Shown piece by piece: positions 44,668 through 57,155 of a DNA stretch of 64,000 nucleotides (positions within the stretch are counted from its first letter, which is position 1; each line of letters starts with the position of its first letter). Location of the stretch: assembly GCF_042453785.1 (NCBI RefSeq), contig NC_091671.1, positions 33,991,001 through 34,055,000 of the forward strand, read 5' to 3'. The position numbers were made by a program, and so were the translations under genes. The notes under the pieces were generated by a model. It searched no databases. It was not told where the DNA came from and saw only the letters and a list, made by a program, of their open reading frames with translations. This DNA comes from Malus domestica. Taxonomy: Eukaryota; Streptophyta; Magnoliopsida; Rosales; Rosaceae.

Positions 44668-45723
44668 AGGTAAATTACACAGTAACATCTCAGGTTTGAG
44701 GTCTTGCACAAACTCATACAACATCTTTAAAACATTTTACTTTCATACCTCACATACCATTTTATTTTAAAATAACATCTCTGTTACATTTTTCATCCAT
44801 TAATCTGTTAAGTGCTGACATGCCTGCCAAATGGGTACCACTTGGCAAAAAAAAAATTTAATTTTTTTTAAAAACTAAATCTTATAAATAAATAAATATA
44901 TATAACTGAAATAAACCACCCCCGTACCCCCCCCCCACCCCACCCGCGTCCCCCCCAAACCAGAAGCCTATCAATGATAACCCCCAACACCCCCCACCCC
45001 AAAACCAGACATCCAGAACACAACCCAACTCGCGACCCTTCCTCCCCAGATCCCCATTCTTGCAAACAGTTCGTCTTTTCCCCGCACCCGCACTCACCCT
45101 CTCTCCCCCTTCTCCTTCCCCTTCTCCTTCCTCCATGTTCATATTCTTCCCCCGAAACCCCTTCCTGCAACCCGTTAAAAAAAAAAAAAAACAACCTAGT
45201 TCGTCTTCCCCCCGCACCCACCCTCGCACCCGATTCCACCTCACGAACTCGGTGATGGTGGCGTAGAAGTGATATGGGTTTTTTTTTTCCCTTCCCTTTC
45301 TTTTTTGGGTTGCAGGGGGAAGAAGATGAAGATGGGGGAGAAGAGAGGAGGAGTGGGGGAAAGACGAACTGAAGGGGTTTTTTTTTTTTTTTTTTTCTTT
45401 CTGGGTTGCAGGGAAGAAGATGAAGATGGGGGGATATGGGTTTTGGGGTTGTGGGGAGAAGAAAGGAGGATGAGGGAAGGTTTCAGTTTTTCTTTTTTAA
45501 TATTTATTTAGAAGATTTAAGTTTTTTTAAATTTTTTTTTTTTTGTCATGTGGCACACATTTGGCAGCCACGTCAGCACTTAACGGATTAATGGATGAAA
45601 AACGTAACGGAGGTATTATTTTGAAATAAAATGGTATGTGAGGTATGAAAGTGAAATGTTTTAAAGATGTTGTATGGGTTTGTGCAAGACCTCAAACCTG
45701 CAGGGTTACTGTGTAATTTACCC
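44668..45723. mobile_element. Long-TIR MULE-like element with 9-bp TSD
   Basis: tttatatat flanks it at 44659-44667 and 45724-45732. Inverted ends of about 190 bp run from ggtaaattacacagtaac to the tggcacaca region and back (gttactgtgtaatttaccc). The interior (about 44900-45480) is strongly strand-biased: C-rich tracts (ccccccccaccccacccgcg), CTT-rich and then GGG/GAA-rich, including two similar gggttgcaggg(gg)aagaag stretches. No transposase. Frames in it are low-complexity only. Confidence 0.88.
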
Positions 45724-45732
45724 TTTATATAT

Positions 45733-46965
45733 TTATTTTGCAACTATTACCTACTTTGTTTCTATTCTGTAGTGAGAATAAGGGTGATAAGTCTTTTAGG
45801 GTATATTACTATTATGTGTATCGTATAACAAAATATTGATCAAAGTATTTTAATTTTTACATTGCCAGTAATATTTTTACTTATAAATTATTTATTAGGC
45901 TAATATCTAATTACTTAGTCCAATTTATGCATTATCTTTTTAGGAAAAATTACACTTAGAGTATACTTTCAATACTTAATTATATATTGAGACAACACTT
46001 TTTAAACATTTTAAGAAAGGACATTTTTTAAACCTGCATAAGATGACGTCATGTCAGGTTTTTCCGTTAGAAACTGAGTTACATATTTTGTTAAATAGCG
46101 ATTGACGGTGATTCGAATCATTCAAATTACATTTTCATTTCTCTGCTGTTTTTCTTTCTCTCTGAAGTTTATCTGTTCCGATTTATATTTTGTCATGTCC
46201 CTCAATTATCTCTCGCCATAATTTGTATTGGAATCATTCAAGTTTTCTTCGAAGGTAAATGTTTCTCTCAAGTTTATCTCTCTGAATTTTATATGTTTCG
46301 ATTTAGATTTTCGAAGTGTTGTGTGCTGTGTGTTTTTTAATTTATTTCTGTTTAGATTTTGAAAGAGTGTCTGATTTTTCATTTTTTATTGGTCGCATTG
46401 AGTTTTTTTGGACTGTTCTTGTTTTTTGCAGTCACGGTTTTTTAGTTTTAAAGATTTTGATTCGGTTTGACCATATTTGATCGAGTGTATGGCAAAGGTG
46501 ATTTTTAGTTGTGCTACTTTGTTTTTCATTGAAGTTCCTTTTGTGTTTTTGCAATATAGTTATCATATATATTTGTTAGAATTGGAATGTATTATGAGTT
46601 AGTTTAGTATTTGGTGAAGTTTATTAATATTTATGCAGCATCAGTTCATAGAATCGTGCAGAATCAGTTGACATAAGTTTTTGAAGGTGGTGGGGGAGGT
46701 TGGGGGGACCCCCCACATAAACATTTAATAATTTTCAGTGCTACTTGTGTATCATCAGTGTGCAGCATCAGTTTTATATAAATAATAATGTTCAACGTAA
46801 TACTTGTGCAACATAAGCTCATAGAATGTCATTCTGTGGTCAATAAGCAAACATAAGCAATAAAAGGCAACACTAAATATGAAAATAAGATAAATCCCTG
46901 GTCAATAAAAGCATATTTGATAGTTCATGAAAAGGCACCAAACGTGTTCCTCATTCTGTAGCAAT
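45733..46965. other. Intergenic, 3' side of UGT gene, no gene seen
   Basis: AT-rich; T-rich stretches at 46260-46560. The UGT 3' UTR probably covers about 46750-46965. Nothing else was recognised. Confidence 0.45.
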
Positions 46966-49194
46966 TCATTCACCAAGTTGGAGTACCTCCTTAAACAATC
47001 TCTCAAAATTATTGTACGATGATCCTCCAACATCAGTAGCTTCAACAGCTTTTTTCTTCCATTCCTTTGCCTTTTCCCTCATCTTTATCCCTCCTTTTCC
47101 TTCCATCATTTCCTTAACAAGTGCTTCTATTTCGTCGCGCTTCACGTCGGGGCTCACCTCCATTCCAATCTCCCACGTTGTGCATGAGTACCGACAATTA
47201 GTTTGTTGCTCCGCAAAGAAAGGCCAGCAAATTACAGGCACACCGTGAGATATACTTTCAATGGTAGAATTCCAACCACTGTGTGTTAGGAAAACCCCAA
47301 CAGATGGATGAGCTAACACTTGGTCCTGTGCACACCAACCTGCAATATAACCCCTATCCTTAATCTCCTCAAAAAATTCATCAGGTAAAATTGGTGAGTC
47401 ACCCTTTACCACGTCAGCCCTAACTATCCATAAAAATGGTTGCTTGCTATTTGCCAGCCCCCATGCAAACTCGATCAAATGTTGGTCTGTCATCATCGTT
47501 ATGCTGCCATAATTTACATACACAACTGAATTGGGTTTCTTTTTATCAAGCCATTCCGAACATTTTATGTCTTCTTTCCATAAGCTTGAGTTAAGTGACT
47601 TGCTTTCGGGGAAATGTCTGCCCAACAAATTAAAGGGGCCAATGGTGTAAATGTTGGGAAACATTATCGATATTACCTCTAACACTTCGTGTTCAAATTC
47701 GTCAAATGTGTTGAAGAGGATTGCAAAAGAGTTCAAACAGTTTCGTGCTTCGGATCCCAAGTAATTAAACATTATGTCTCTGAGATCAGTAACTCTAATG
47801 AAACTTGGGATGTCCTTGAGTCGAACATTTTTCATGCCTGGGATCCAATCAATTGGTGTATCGAGTGTGCCATCATGCATGAAATTCTCATCTGAAATCC
47901 ACAGAAGGTGAAGCACGTGTGATGATATTTAATCATGTTCATGGTTATAAGAGTAAATTTCAAGGTCTCAAATATCTACTTTATTTTGCAGTTGATAAAA
48001 AAAAAAATGAGATCTCATATTTTTACAGGTGCATGGTGCAAAATCCCTTGATAATTTATTCAACATTTATTTCAACTCGGTCAAGAGTCAAGACCAACTC
48101 TTACAAAATGGAGACTGATTTTATTAAAACCAAGTGATCACTACAAATAGATTAATCTTCCCCAATAACATAGAAGAAATTTTTTCTAAATAAAAAAAAT
48201 TAATAGAAAAGTCTAATTCCATTTAACACATCCAAAATATCAAAATGCAAATTTCTTTCTCTTTCACATCTTTAATTACAAACGCTAGTAGTGGAACAAA
48301 ATATACTTTTATGTGATGTTGGACTGGATCCAATGACACAGGAAAGACAAAAGAGTCCAAACTGGGTTATCTTATCATTTGAACATGCTGGAGTGCTGGA
48401 GTGCTGGAGTGCTGAGAGGGTAGGAGGGGAACAATAGAAAGACTAAAGGGTCAAATATGTCATGATAATTTATGTAAACAAAGGAATATATACTTGGAAG
48501 GGAAGTGCATGATTTAATTCAAGCGTGTCATGATAATTTATGCATACAAAAATGTTCATATACATAATAAAGAAACGGATTAATTATATATGCGACCAAA
48601 GCGTAAAAAACAAAATCATCCAGAAATTAAAGAAGTACCTTTGAACGGAATGATGCCACGTTTGACGAGTTCGTTGTATTGCAAGTACCCCATGAAACCA
48701 CAAGCAGAGGCAGTCCATAACACAACCTCCGGAATGCCTAATTCTCTAGCAGCTTTGCACCCAAAGGTCATGATACCATCTGCAACTATGCAAGTAACTT
48801 GTGGCACTTGAGATGAGGAATTGATCTTAGCCACCAGCTCTTTAAATGGACCAAAACAAGTCTTCTTAATGGAGTCACATAAAGCTGGAATATCTTGGGT
48901 CCCATCCTTATCCGAAGGAGGCAACCCGTCCGGTATGGTCTCGAACACAAAGTCCGGTAGACCCTTAACGGAGTCGGGACCGTTTGACCGGATTAAACGG
49001 TTGTGGTTGAACTCGGTGTTGACAAAGGTTATGTGGAAGCCCCTTGAGTGAAGAAGCTTGGCTAGCTGCATCATGGGGTTAACATGGCCTTGTGCTGGGT
49101 ATGGGACAAAAACTGCATGCCCTTTTTTGGTTGCTTGTTCTACTGAACTCATCATCTCTCTTTCGTATTTGCCAAAAACTTGGAAAGAGCTCAT
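46966..49194 (-). CDS. UGT85-type UDP-glycosyltransferase
   Basis: Two exons on the minus strand: 49194-48639 and 47891-46966, with a 747-bp phase-1 intron (donor gtacttc, acceptor tttcag). 493 residues from the first ATG, or 479 from M15, which is nearer the usual start. A TATA box (ctataaatag, about 49239-49248) lies some 45 bp upstream, so the first ATG is possible. Catalytic His is in PYPAQGH (H37) and VADG lies later. The PSPG box covers about 371-414, WCAQDQV...HSGWNS...FFAEQQTN, with all sugar-contact positions present. HSGWNS in place of HCGWNS is a known variant in this group. The UGT85 type glucosylates small molecules such as cyanohydrins, terpenols and phenolics; the substrate cannot be read from the sequence. 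Confidence 0.92.
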
Positions 49195-49309
49195 CAGTTT
49201 TGAAGTCTTTAGTCTTTGTGTAGTGAAAGCTAACTTGACCTTGTGCTATTTATAGAAAATGCGGGGCAACCTTCTCGGAGAGAACTCAATTCAGTGTTTT
49301 TTTTGCTTT

Positions 49310-49753
49310 GGGTAAATTACATAGTAACCCCTCAGGTTTGATGTTTATTACAACCCCATACAACATCTTTAAAACATTTCACTTTCATACCTCAAGTACT
49401 ACTTTATTTCAATATAATACATCCGTTAGATTTTCTATCCATTAATCTGTTAAATGCTGACGTGGCTGCCAAATGTGTGCCACGTGGCAAAAAAAAACAG
49501 CAAATTTTTTTTAAGATTCAGGTTTTCAAAAAAAATAAAAATTATTTTGTTGGCCACGTGGCACACATTTGGCCACCACGTGGCACACATTTGGCAGCCA
49601 CGTCAGCATTTAACGGATTAATGGATGGAAAATCTAACGGATGTATTATATTGAAATAAAATAGTACTTGAGGTATGAAAATGAAATGTTTTAAAGATGT
49701 TGTATGGGGTTGTAATAGACATCAAACCTAAGGAGTTACTATGTAATTTACCC
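49310..49753. mobile_element. Short long-TIR MULE-MITE at the UGT promoter
   Basis: It is the same family as 44668-45723 (gggtaaattacatagtaacc ... ggagttactatgtaatttaccc) with about 195-bp arms and almost no interior. The arms meet in repeated ccacgtggcacacatttgg words. T-rich flanks hide an exact TSD. The near end is about 60 bp upstream of the UGT TATA box, so it now forms the distal promoter. Confidence 0.87.
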
Positions 49754-50201
49754 TTTTTCGTTTCACTTTATAGTATTCAAATTAAAAAATGATAAATATA
49801 TTCATTTTTTTCCGCACTCTTCAATTTGATAGTTATAAATAAAGAAAAGCACGTAAAAAAAAGTGGTGATAAATTCACCCTATTTTTTAATAAAAAATTT
49901 AGAGATGTCGGGTCAAATTATCTCTACATCACGTGAATTTGATAATTGAATAAACTTTGATTGGAAAGAACCGAACAGAGCATATTCCCAAAATTTTGTT
50001 CTGAAGCTCCATTTTCAAACTTGGAAAAAAAGTGAAACCGAAAAGACAAGAGGTGTAAAAGAATCTGCTTTGGCTTGTCTCTAATCACGCTAGTTGTCCT
50101 TTTCTTCCCTCCCCTTTATTTTATCTCCCTGAACTTTTCTCTACCTCTGTGTCACTTCTTTCTTCCTCCATCTATAACACCACCATTTCATTTATGTTCA
50201 T

Positions 50202-50242
<41 letters not shown>

Positions 50243-51985
50243 TCACACTCCGTTTTTGAAGGTGTCTAATCATTTGATTTTAGATTTTTGCAAGTGCAAG
50301 CAGAGGAGGAAGGGAGGATGGAGGGATATATTGTAGCATATATATTAAGGAAAACTAATAAAAATGGCTTGAAAACTTTGAGTTTTAATGATAAGGACAA
50401 AATAAAGGGTAAAGTGAATAGTATCAGGATTGACTTTTTAGTGTAAAAATGTGGTTTTTCGTTAAAATGAACAGTACCGAATGCTTTTCGTTAAAGTTCC
50501 CGGGTGAGATTATAATGTGGATGGAAAGATAAGACATTAGGTGGGTTTAGTCAACTCCTTTTTCAAATGTCATAACAAGAAACTTTTGTCAAATGTCCAA
50601 TGTTTGCTGGAAATTATTTTATTCACACACCTTTCTATTAGTCTAATTATCCAAAAAAGAGTGTTAAACATGTTGCTTGCGGGAGAGTATTTTGGAATTG
50701 GCATGGTCGATTTCTTGGTCGTTGCGTGCTCGGATGACTTTGTCCCTCTTTGGTTGGAATATGGTTCTTTCCTTGTTTGTACCCTTGGCCTCTTAATTTG
50801 TACACACTTGTTAAAAGTTGCTTGGCAACTATTTTCTGTTTTAATTTTATATGAAACTTTGAAATGAATTTTTTTTAAAGCTGATGTTGTCAAATTGAGG
50901 TTATAGAATGAAATGGCATGTGCTTTGGTGAATTTTGAGATGATAGGTCATGAGGCTAGTTTCATGGTTTGAGGGCTCGGATCGGATCCATTGTCATTGC
51001 AAGAGTCGAGTGACCGTGTCCATATCGGAATGCCCCATATACAAGGTTTTGATATGGAAGTGCAGTGCATGTTTTGTTACGTATGATTGATTAATGAGAA
51101 AGAAGAGGGAGAAACAATAAAAACAAAAACTAAAGGACGTGAATGTAGAGATTTAAAATTTGACATGATTTTAAAATTAGAAAAAAGAAGACTTAAAATG
51201 GCTACAAAACAAGTTTCCTTTTAGCACAAGGGAAATTCAAAATAAAAAAGTCGAAATAAAAAGATTTAAACGGTTGTCACTCAGTACTACCGTCTTGTGG
51301 TAGTCTTTTTCATTTTGAAGTGAGAGGTCTTAGGTTCAAATCATGTGAATGGCGAATTCGATACCAAATTAGGCTACCTATAGTGTGACTTAGCTAAACT
51401 TCATCTCCTCTTAGTGTAAAAATATCGATGTAATAAAAAAAAAAGATTATTAAATGTTTGGATAGCTATATCAGGAATAACTAACAATCCTAACGGTCAA
51501 AACTCATCTCTGCTTTTCTCTTATGTACTAACTAAAAATGTTTTGAAATTAAGAACTCCATTCATCTCATCCTCTTGTCTTCTTCTTGTCTTCCTATTCG
51601 CATAAGCCAACTTCCGGACCATCTCATCAATATTCATACCATTATTGGTATATCGCTTTTCTCTTTTGTTTTTTTTGTACCCAAGATAATTATTGAATAC
51701 AAACAATGAGAAATTCTATTCAAACTTATGTGTTCCTCATTGACGTTACGCAGCTTTAGCACAACTGGAATCGATCCTCACCCCAGCTTCACGTATTCGC
51801 CTCTCTTTCTTAATACTGAAACTACCCACTCTAAGTCTGCCCGAGTCCAGCAGACTCTAAAAAAGTAAAGGCAGGCGAATGTAGAATGATTAGTGGGAGA
51901 GGCTTTGGCTAGAGTGCGGGCATAAGCTACTCCTTCCAAGAACTCCAGGTTGGGTGCCCAAAGCTTGGGGAAGTACCATGGCAGC
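49754..51985. other. Intergenic with MITE, SINE and (CT)n microsatellite
   Basis: (CT)n lies at 50204-50237, followed by atttcacactccg; the pyrimidine-rich stretch 50080-50270 resembles a lost 5' UTR. 50348-50501 is a 154-bp MITE (aggaaaactaataaaaatgg ... ttaaagttccc). 51278-51437 looks like a tRNA-derived SINE: gttgtcactcagtactaccg, B box ggttcaaatc, A-rich end at 51427-51444. aaaaagatt is found on both sides. No gene was recognised; the 108-codon frame at 50541-50867 has no known domain. Confidence 0.55.
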
Positions 51986-53030
51986 TATAGCTGGACCATT
52001 CAGGTTGGCTTGTTGAGGTTGGTTTCGAAAGGAGTGCCTCGGGTCATCTCATAAAGAAAGGGGCTTGTGGCCACATCATCAGAATTGTGTAGAGCTTCCA
52101 CCAAAGGGGTCCATTTAACTTTTACTCCCTTGGACTTATTAGGGAAGACGTGCTTGTTGAGCCAGTACAACAAGAAGTACATATGTTCTTGGTTGTTGTT
52201 GGCGTTGAAAGAGGAAGAGCTAAAATTCTTCTTGACAAACGGGATAAAACTCGTGAAGGAAATCCCATAACTCTTGAAAGTATAAAAGTTGTAATCCACG
52301 GGAAGGAGGAGACCAGTCGTGAGTGACATTTATGACTCTACTCGAAGGCCTCAGCCCAAAGACTTGGGCCATGTCGAGGATAGTCGGGGACATGGGACCC
52401 ATCCTGAAATTGAAGGTATTGGTGCCCGAATTCTAGAAAATGAGAGTTGTGGTCAGCAGTTCAGGCTTGGCAATTACAGTAGTCTTGGATAACATAATTA
52501 GCTCGTATATGCCGTTGTTCATCCACTTCTGCTTGAAGGTAGGCTCGAGCTCGTTTATCCATTGCGTCCAGCCTTCATCCTTCATTGAAGGAAAGCTGCG
52601 ACAGTGGTTCGACCACTTGGTTGTCGAAATGCCAGCCTTGGCAAAAAATGGGTTTGGGGTGAACCAATTCGCCTTGGGCATGTTGCTTTCCACGGCAATG
52701 GGTATCTTGGAGGTCCATGCAAGCCCCAAGGAGTGCACTCCTCCCTCTTCAAAGAAAAGTGAGGTCTGAAGGCCAGCCCGAGGGTGATGAAGGCCGTTGA
52801 GCAAACAAGCATAGTGGCAATCCCCTCACTAGTCTCGCAGGAATGAGTTCAAGTAACTTTGGGTGCCATTGGATGATTTTAGGAAAGATAGAAGAAATTC
52901 GAAGGCATAAAGCAAGAAGGAGTAGAGAATAAGAGAGTACTAAGAAAGTTGGAAAATCTGGGAAGTTCTAGAAATTTGAAGGTTTAAGATTTCTAAGGTA
53001 CTTGGCCGAAGGGTTTAAGTGAGGATTATA
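51986..53030 (-). pseudogene. Degraded plant-mobile-domain (aminotransferase-like) gene, antisense in an LTR element
   Basis: On the minus strand the frames read WINELEPTFKQKWMNNGIYE, LIMLSKTTVIAKPELLTTTL, then (after a stop) MGPMSPTILDMAQVFGLRP and further HEFYPVCQEEF. This is the N-terminal signature of the plant mobile domain (MAIN-like) family. A TATA (tatataat, about 53024-53031) and an ATG near 52865 precede it. Early stops and frame changes break it. It lies upstream of an LTR on the other strand, so it was an antisense passenger of that element. MAIN-like proteins keep genome stability and silencing in Arabidopsis; mobile copies are common in plants. Confidence 0.65.
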
Positions 53031-53193
53031 TAGTAGACGATTATTTAACGTTTAAAATTGTGGGTTAGTGCAAAGGTTTAGTTAACAAACGATTGTTTTA
53101 AAATGGTGCAAGTCCCGAGTAAAAGTATGTGACGGTTGTTTAATCATCATTAACGCCTCGATTTACAGACTCAATAATGATTAAAGGGGGCAC

Positions 53194-53955
53194 TGTTTGA
53201 GTTAATATTTGAATATTGGGCTTGAAAGAAATAAAGCCCAAAGATGCCAATTCAAGGAGACTTGCCTGAAACCCAGCATTGAGCCTAGAGATAAATTAAA
53301 GCCTTCTCAGCCAGGATACAAGTTGTGTGTCTATAATTGAAGTGACGAGTGATGAAGACTAACCTACTATTAGCCAAATAACACTTTTCAGTGGCATTGC
53401 TAGTAAAAAGTTGATGACTCACTACCCTCCAAGGGCTTTCGGGCAAGAGTAAAAGCTACAGCAGTCGGGCCAAATTGTCTATAAAAGTGAAGACAGGCCC
53501 CAGAGACAAGGACACTCAACCAATCAAACATACAAACTCTGCTCTTAAGCCAGATATGCATTTAAATCTGAAATCAACCCAGATTCAGTCATTTTAGCGA
53601 TAGTTCTTTAGAAAAGCTATCTCTTGTTTAGTTTAAAAGCTCTGTTATCCCCCTCAGTGGTGTAGTATAGATTCCCTCGTGCAAACTTGTTTACCATCCA
53701 TCATTTTTTTAGCATATACACCCCTGTAAATTCAAAGAGAAGTAACTGCAAGAGGTTCAAACTTGCCAGACAAGGTGAAATTTTGCCCGAGTCTCTTTGT
53801 TTGTTCTCTAAATTAGTAGATCTAGTGCTTAATGTACTTTTCAACATATATTCAAGTCATTTCCACTTGTTTTGCTATTTTGAGAGTCCTATTTGCATCT
53901 GGATCTGGTTAGCTTAAAGGATATGTCATCATTAACAGTGATCTGGGACCAAACA
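53194..53955 (+). repeat. 3' LTR of a second LTR element with polypurine tract
   Basis: A polypurine tract (taaagggggca, 53182-53192) is followed by tgtttgagttaatatttgaa. The LTR ends gggaccaaaca at 53955, giving matched TGTTTG...CAAACA ends. A TATA (ctataaaagtg, about 53480) is in the expected place. The 5' LTR, gag and pol are not in the window. 762 bp. Confidence 0.68.
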
Positions 53956-54920
53956 AATTACTTAAGGGGCTCTGGACTCCCTCCATTCGAACATACAAGA
54001 TCATGAACTAAAAGTCCTTGTTTACAAGGCAAGAAAAAGAACTTAATACAAACTTAACTCATCTATGACAATCCTTTGATAACAAGAAGTTTGAGTAACT
54101 TGGGGCGCAAGTAATCAACTTAAAACACACTTGTTCTACATCTACTATACTGAGATAGCAGTGGCATGCCTTACACTTAGTTAGTTTTGATTGTGAGCCT
54201 CAAGACCTACACCTAAGGCCCCACAAAGACACCTTTCAGAATTAATTTTGTTCTCTTATTGTAGCATCTCAACAAGTAAGAGTCCGACTACACATTCAAA
54301 GTGCCAATCTCTTGGGAAGCTGTGCTGAGATCCAAGGAGCCTTCTCCAAAGAAATCTTTGCCTTAACACACATATTAATTAACCCAACTCATTTGAAGTC
54401 GCCACCACCAAAACATGTTCATATTGTTCGGTTTAGTAGTAGATCGATCGTGCCCATATTCGAGTTTGTATTAATTAATAATGGTAAACTCATATTTGCT
54501 AGCTTCATGCATGTTTCGTATCATTGAATTTGATTACCGACAAAATCACCGACATGCTACACTGAAAAAACAGAAGATCGCACAACTAGTTGTGATCACA
54601 TGTATTTGCTCTATCATGTCTTAAAAAACACCATTCCCTTACCGTACACTGTCTTTCCGTACTTCATAGGACGTGGGAAAACGCGTTTTGCAAATACTAA
54701 TTTTGTAAAGTAAATACATATATATACGATATGATACCGTGCATGCATTAATGCTAATTTTCATTTTATTTTAATTTAGTCACCGACGATCCTGTTTTGA
54801 TCAGTCTATAAAATACTAAATGGAAGCCTGCTTATTCAAGAAAGTGAAAGAACTTGAGAGTTTGTCTGGTAACAAGTATAGAAAAATCGATCCGAGGGTT
54901 TAATTTACAGAGAAATTATA

Positions 54921-56126
54921 ATGGTGCCTCTTTTCTGGCATCGTTTCTTGTTCGTTTGTATAGTTTTGGAGGGTATTATCCTCACCAATGTTGAAGCCAA
55001 TGGATGGATTAGTGGTCATGCAACTTTCTACGGGACCAACCAAGACCCAGCCACCCTTGGTAACTCACTTTTATTTTGATGAGAAAATAATGTTTTTAAC
55101 TTGTGTAACTCTACTACTTATTTCTTTATTATTTTGCCAGAGTTGTTTGTCGACGCTTTAAAAAAGTGATAATGCACTCCTCCATGAATGTTCTCTTTCA
55201 TGCTTTCACAAATGAGGAGTGCAATATAACTTTTCGAGTGTGCCAATAATATGTTTTCTTATTAATTTCTAATTATGTATTCTAAAAATGTCATTCTGCC
55301 CCACATCTTTTCTTTTATATCCGTTTATATACCTAATATGTTATAGGACTGTTAATAACAAAGGTGCAAATTTTAGCGCGAGTTATAATTTTTTTATTAA
55401 CTTTTGCGTACTTGACATATGCTCGAATTGGTTGATATGGGCACACCATTTTCCTTTTGTTTGTGCAATACGCAGTGACCATCACTTAAAATTTTCAATT
55501 AAAATTGAATATTAATAATATTGTCAATGATTGCTGGTCTAGTGACATGCAGTCTTGCTTCACTTTGTTGTAAGAGATTTTGATTCAAATCTCATATGCT
55601 ATAGTTCAAAGTTTAAAGAAACGAAATCTTAAGAACAATATTGTTGATTTACATCAAGTCTACGTAGGTGGTGCTTGTGGTTACGATAATACCATACATT
55701 CGGGGTTTGGAGTGAACACAGCCGCCGTGAGTAGCACACTTTTCAGAGGAGGTGAGGCGTGTGGGGCTTGTTACCAAGTAATGTGCAACTACAACACAGA
55801 TCCAAAGTGGTGCATTCGAGGTCGTTCTGCGATGGTTTCCGCCACCAATTTCTGCCCCCCAAACAACAACGGAGGGTGGTGCAATTTTCCCCACAACCAC
55901 TTTGACATGTCCATGCCTGCTTTTCTTCGCATTGCCCGACAAGGCAATGAAGGCATAGTTCCTGTCATTTACAGAAGGTAGCAACAATATTTTATGGCTA
56001 AAATACATTATTAGACAACATAACAATTCACGAGTTTATAGCCAGTGCCCATTCAAAAGTCCTAATATAATAAATCCCAACATGCATGCACTATTTCCGG
56101 CGAACATATGCTTGAGGTCTAATAAA

Positions 56127-56181
<55 letters not shown>

Positions 56182-56820
56182 AAGGAGACTCGAACTTGTG
56201 CAATCTTAATTGTTGAGTTATAATCCAATTTAATTTACATTATTGATCGATGTGTTGAATTGATATATTATGAAATCTGCTGTTGGTAGTCCAAAAATAT
56301 TATTATACCGCACTTCTCTTTTATCAAAGCATAAGAGAGAAAATATACATGAATAACGCATGATGACATTTTTAGACTATTAATAATTGCTCCCTATGTT
56401 ATAGATATTGTAACTTTCAAGTAATTTTTGGTGTGACGGTAGTCTGAAACATTATAACGAACCTTGATCATCCTCTTTGCAATTAATGTGTGTATGGACT
56501 AAAGAGTGTCCTGCAAAAGAAGAGGCGGAGTCCGATTCACCTTGAAGGGACAGTCGAGCTTCAACATGGTGATGATCTCCAACGTCGGCGGAAGCGGGGA
56601 CGTGAAGGCTGCGTGGATTAGGGGGTCGAGGATGAGAAGAGGAACGTGGCTGGCGATGCACAGGAATTGGGGTGCAAATTGGCAAAGCAGCGTTGACCTT
56701 CGAAGCCAGAGACTCTCTTTTAAGCTCACACTGGTTGATGGAAGAGCACTTGTATTTTCTAATGTGGTTCCTTCCACTTGGGGATTTGGACAAACATTTT
56801 CATCCCGCAACCAGGCTTGA
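54921..56820 (+). CDS. Alpha-expansin, copy 2
   Basis: Exons 54921-55059, 55668-55977 and 56505-56820; 254 residues, exon lengths identical to copy 1. TATA at about 54804-54813. All cysteines and the HFD motif are kept. By eye there are about ten amino-acid changes (for example L30I, E53D, S54N, L96I, V101A, T102M, Q123N; the end is RNQA instead of LNQF). The donor of intron 2 is gtagca rather than gtatca and might splice less well; reading on would stop at once (tag). Both expansins therefore look functional. Role as for copy 1: secreted wall-loosening protein. Confidence 0.88.
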
Positions 56821-57155
56821 TCTTATGTACGAATAATTAACTAATTCATCAAAACAAGTTGGGAAACATTATTGTATTTGTATGTTTATTCAACCTTAGA
56901 TATTAATAATTATATTATTACAACTGCATTTCTTCTTTTGAATTTTTATGTACAAAGTTGCAACATCAATGTTCACCTGGTTGTGGTTTACTATACAAAT
57001 GTCATAAAATCTTATCCTATAAGTTGAATTTATATATGGAAAACAATAAACAATAAATACTTAGAGTTATCACGTTCCATTTTAGCCTAAATATGGTAGT
57101 TATTACGACATTCATGACTTATCTGTTATGCATGAATCTGAAGCATATCGCTTCG

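Noticed and set aside
44868-45511. Gly/Trp-rich and Pro/Ser-rich frames of 80-120 codons
   Set aside because: Low-complexity translation of the skewed filler of the MULE-like element; frames are open on both strands because of base composition.
50541-50867. 108-codon plus frame as a membrane protein gene
   Set aside because: Hydrophobic only because of T-rich sequence; no start context, splice partner or known motif.
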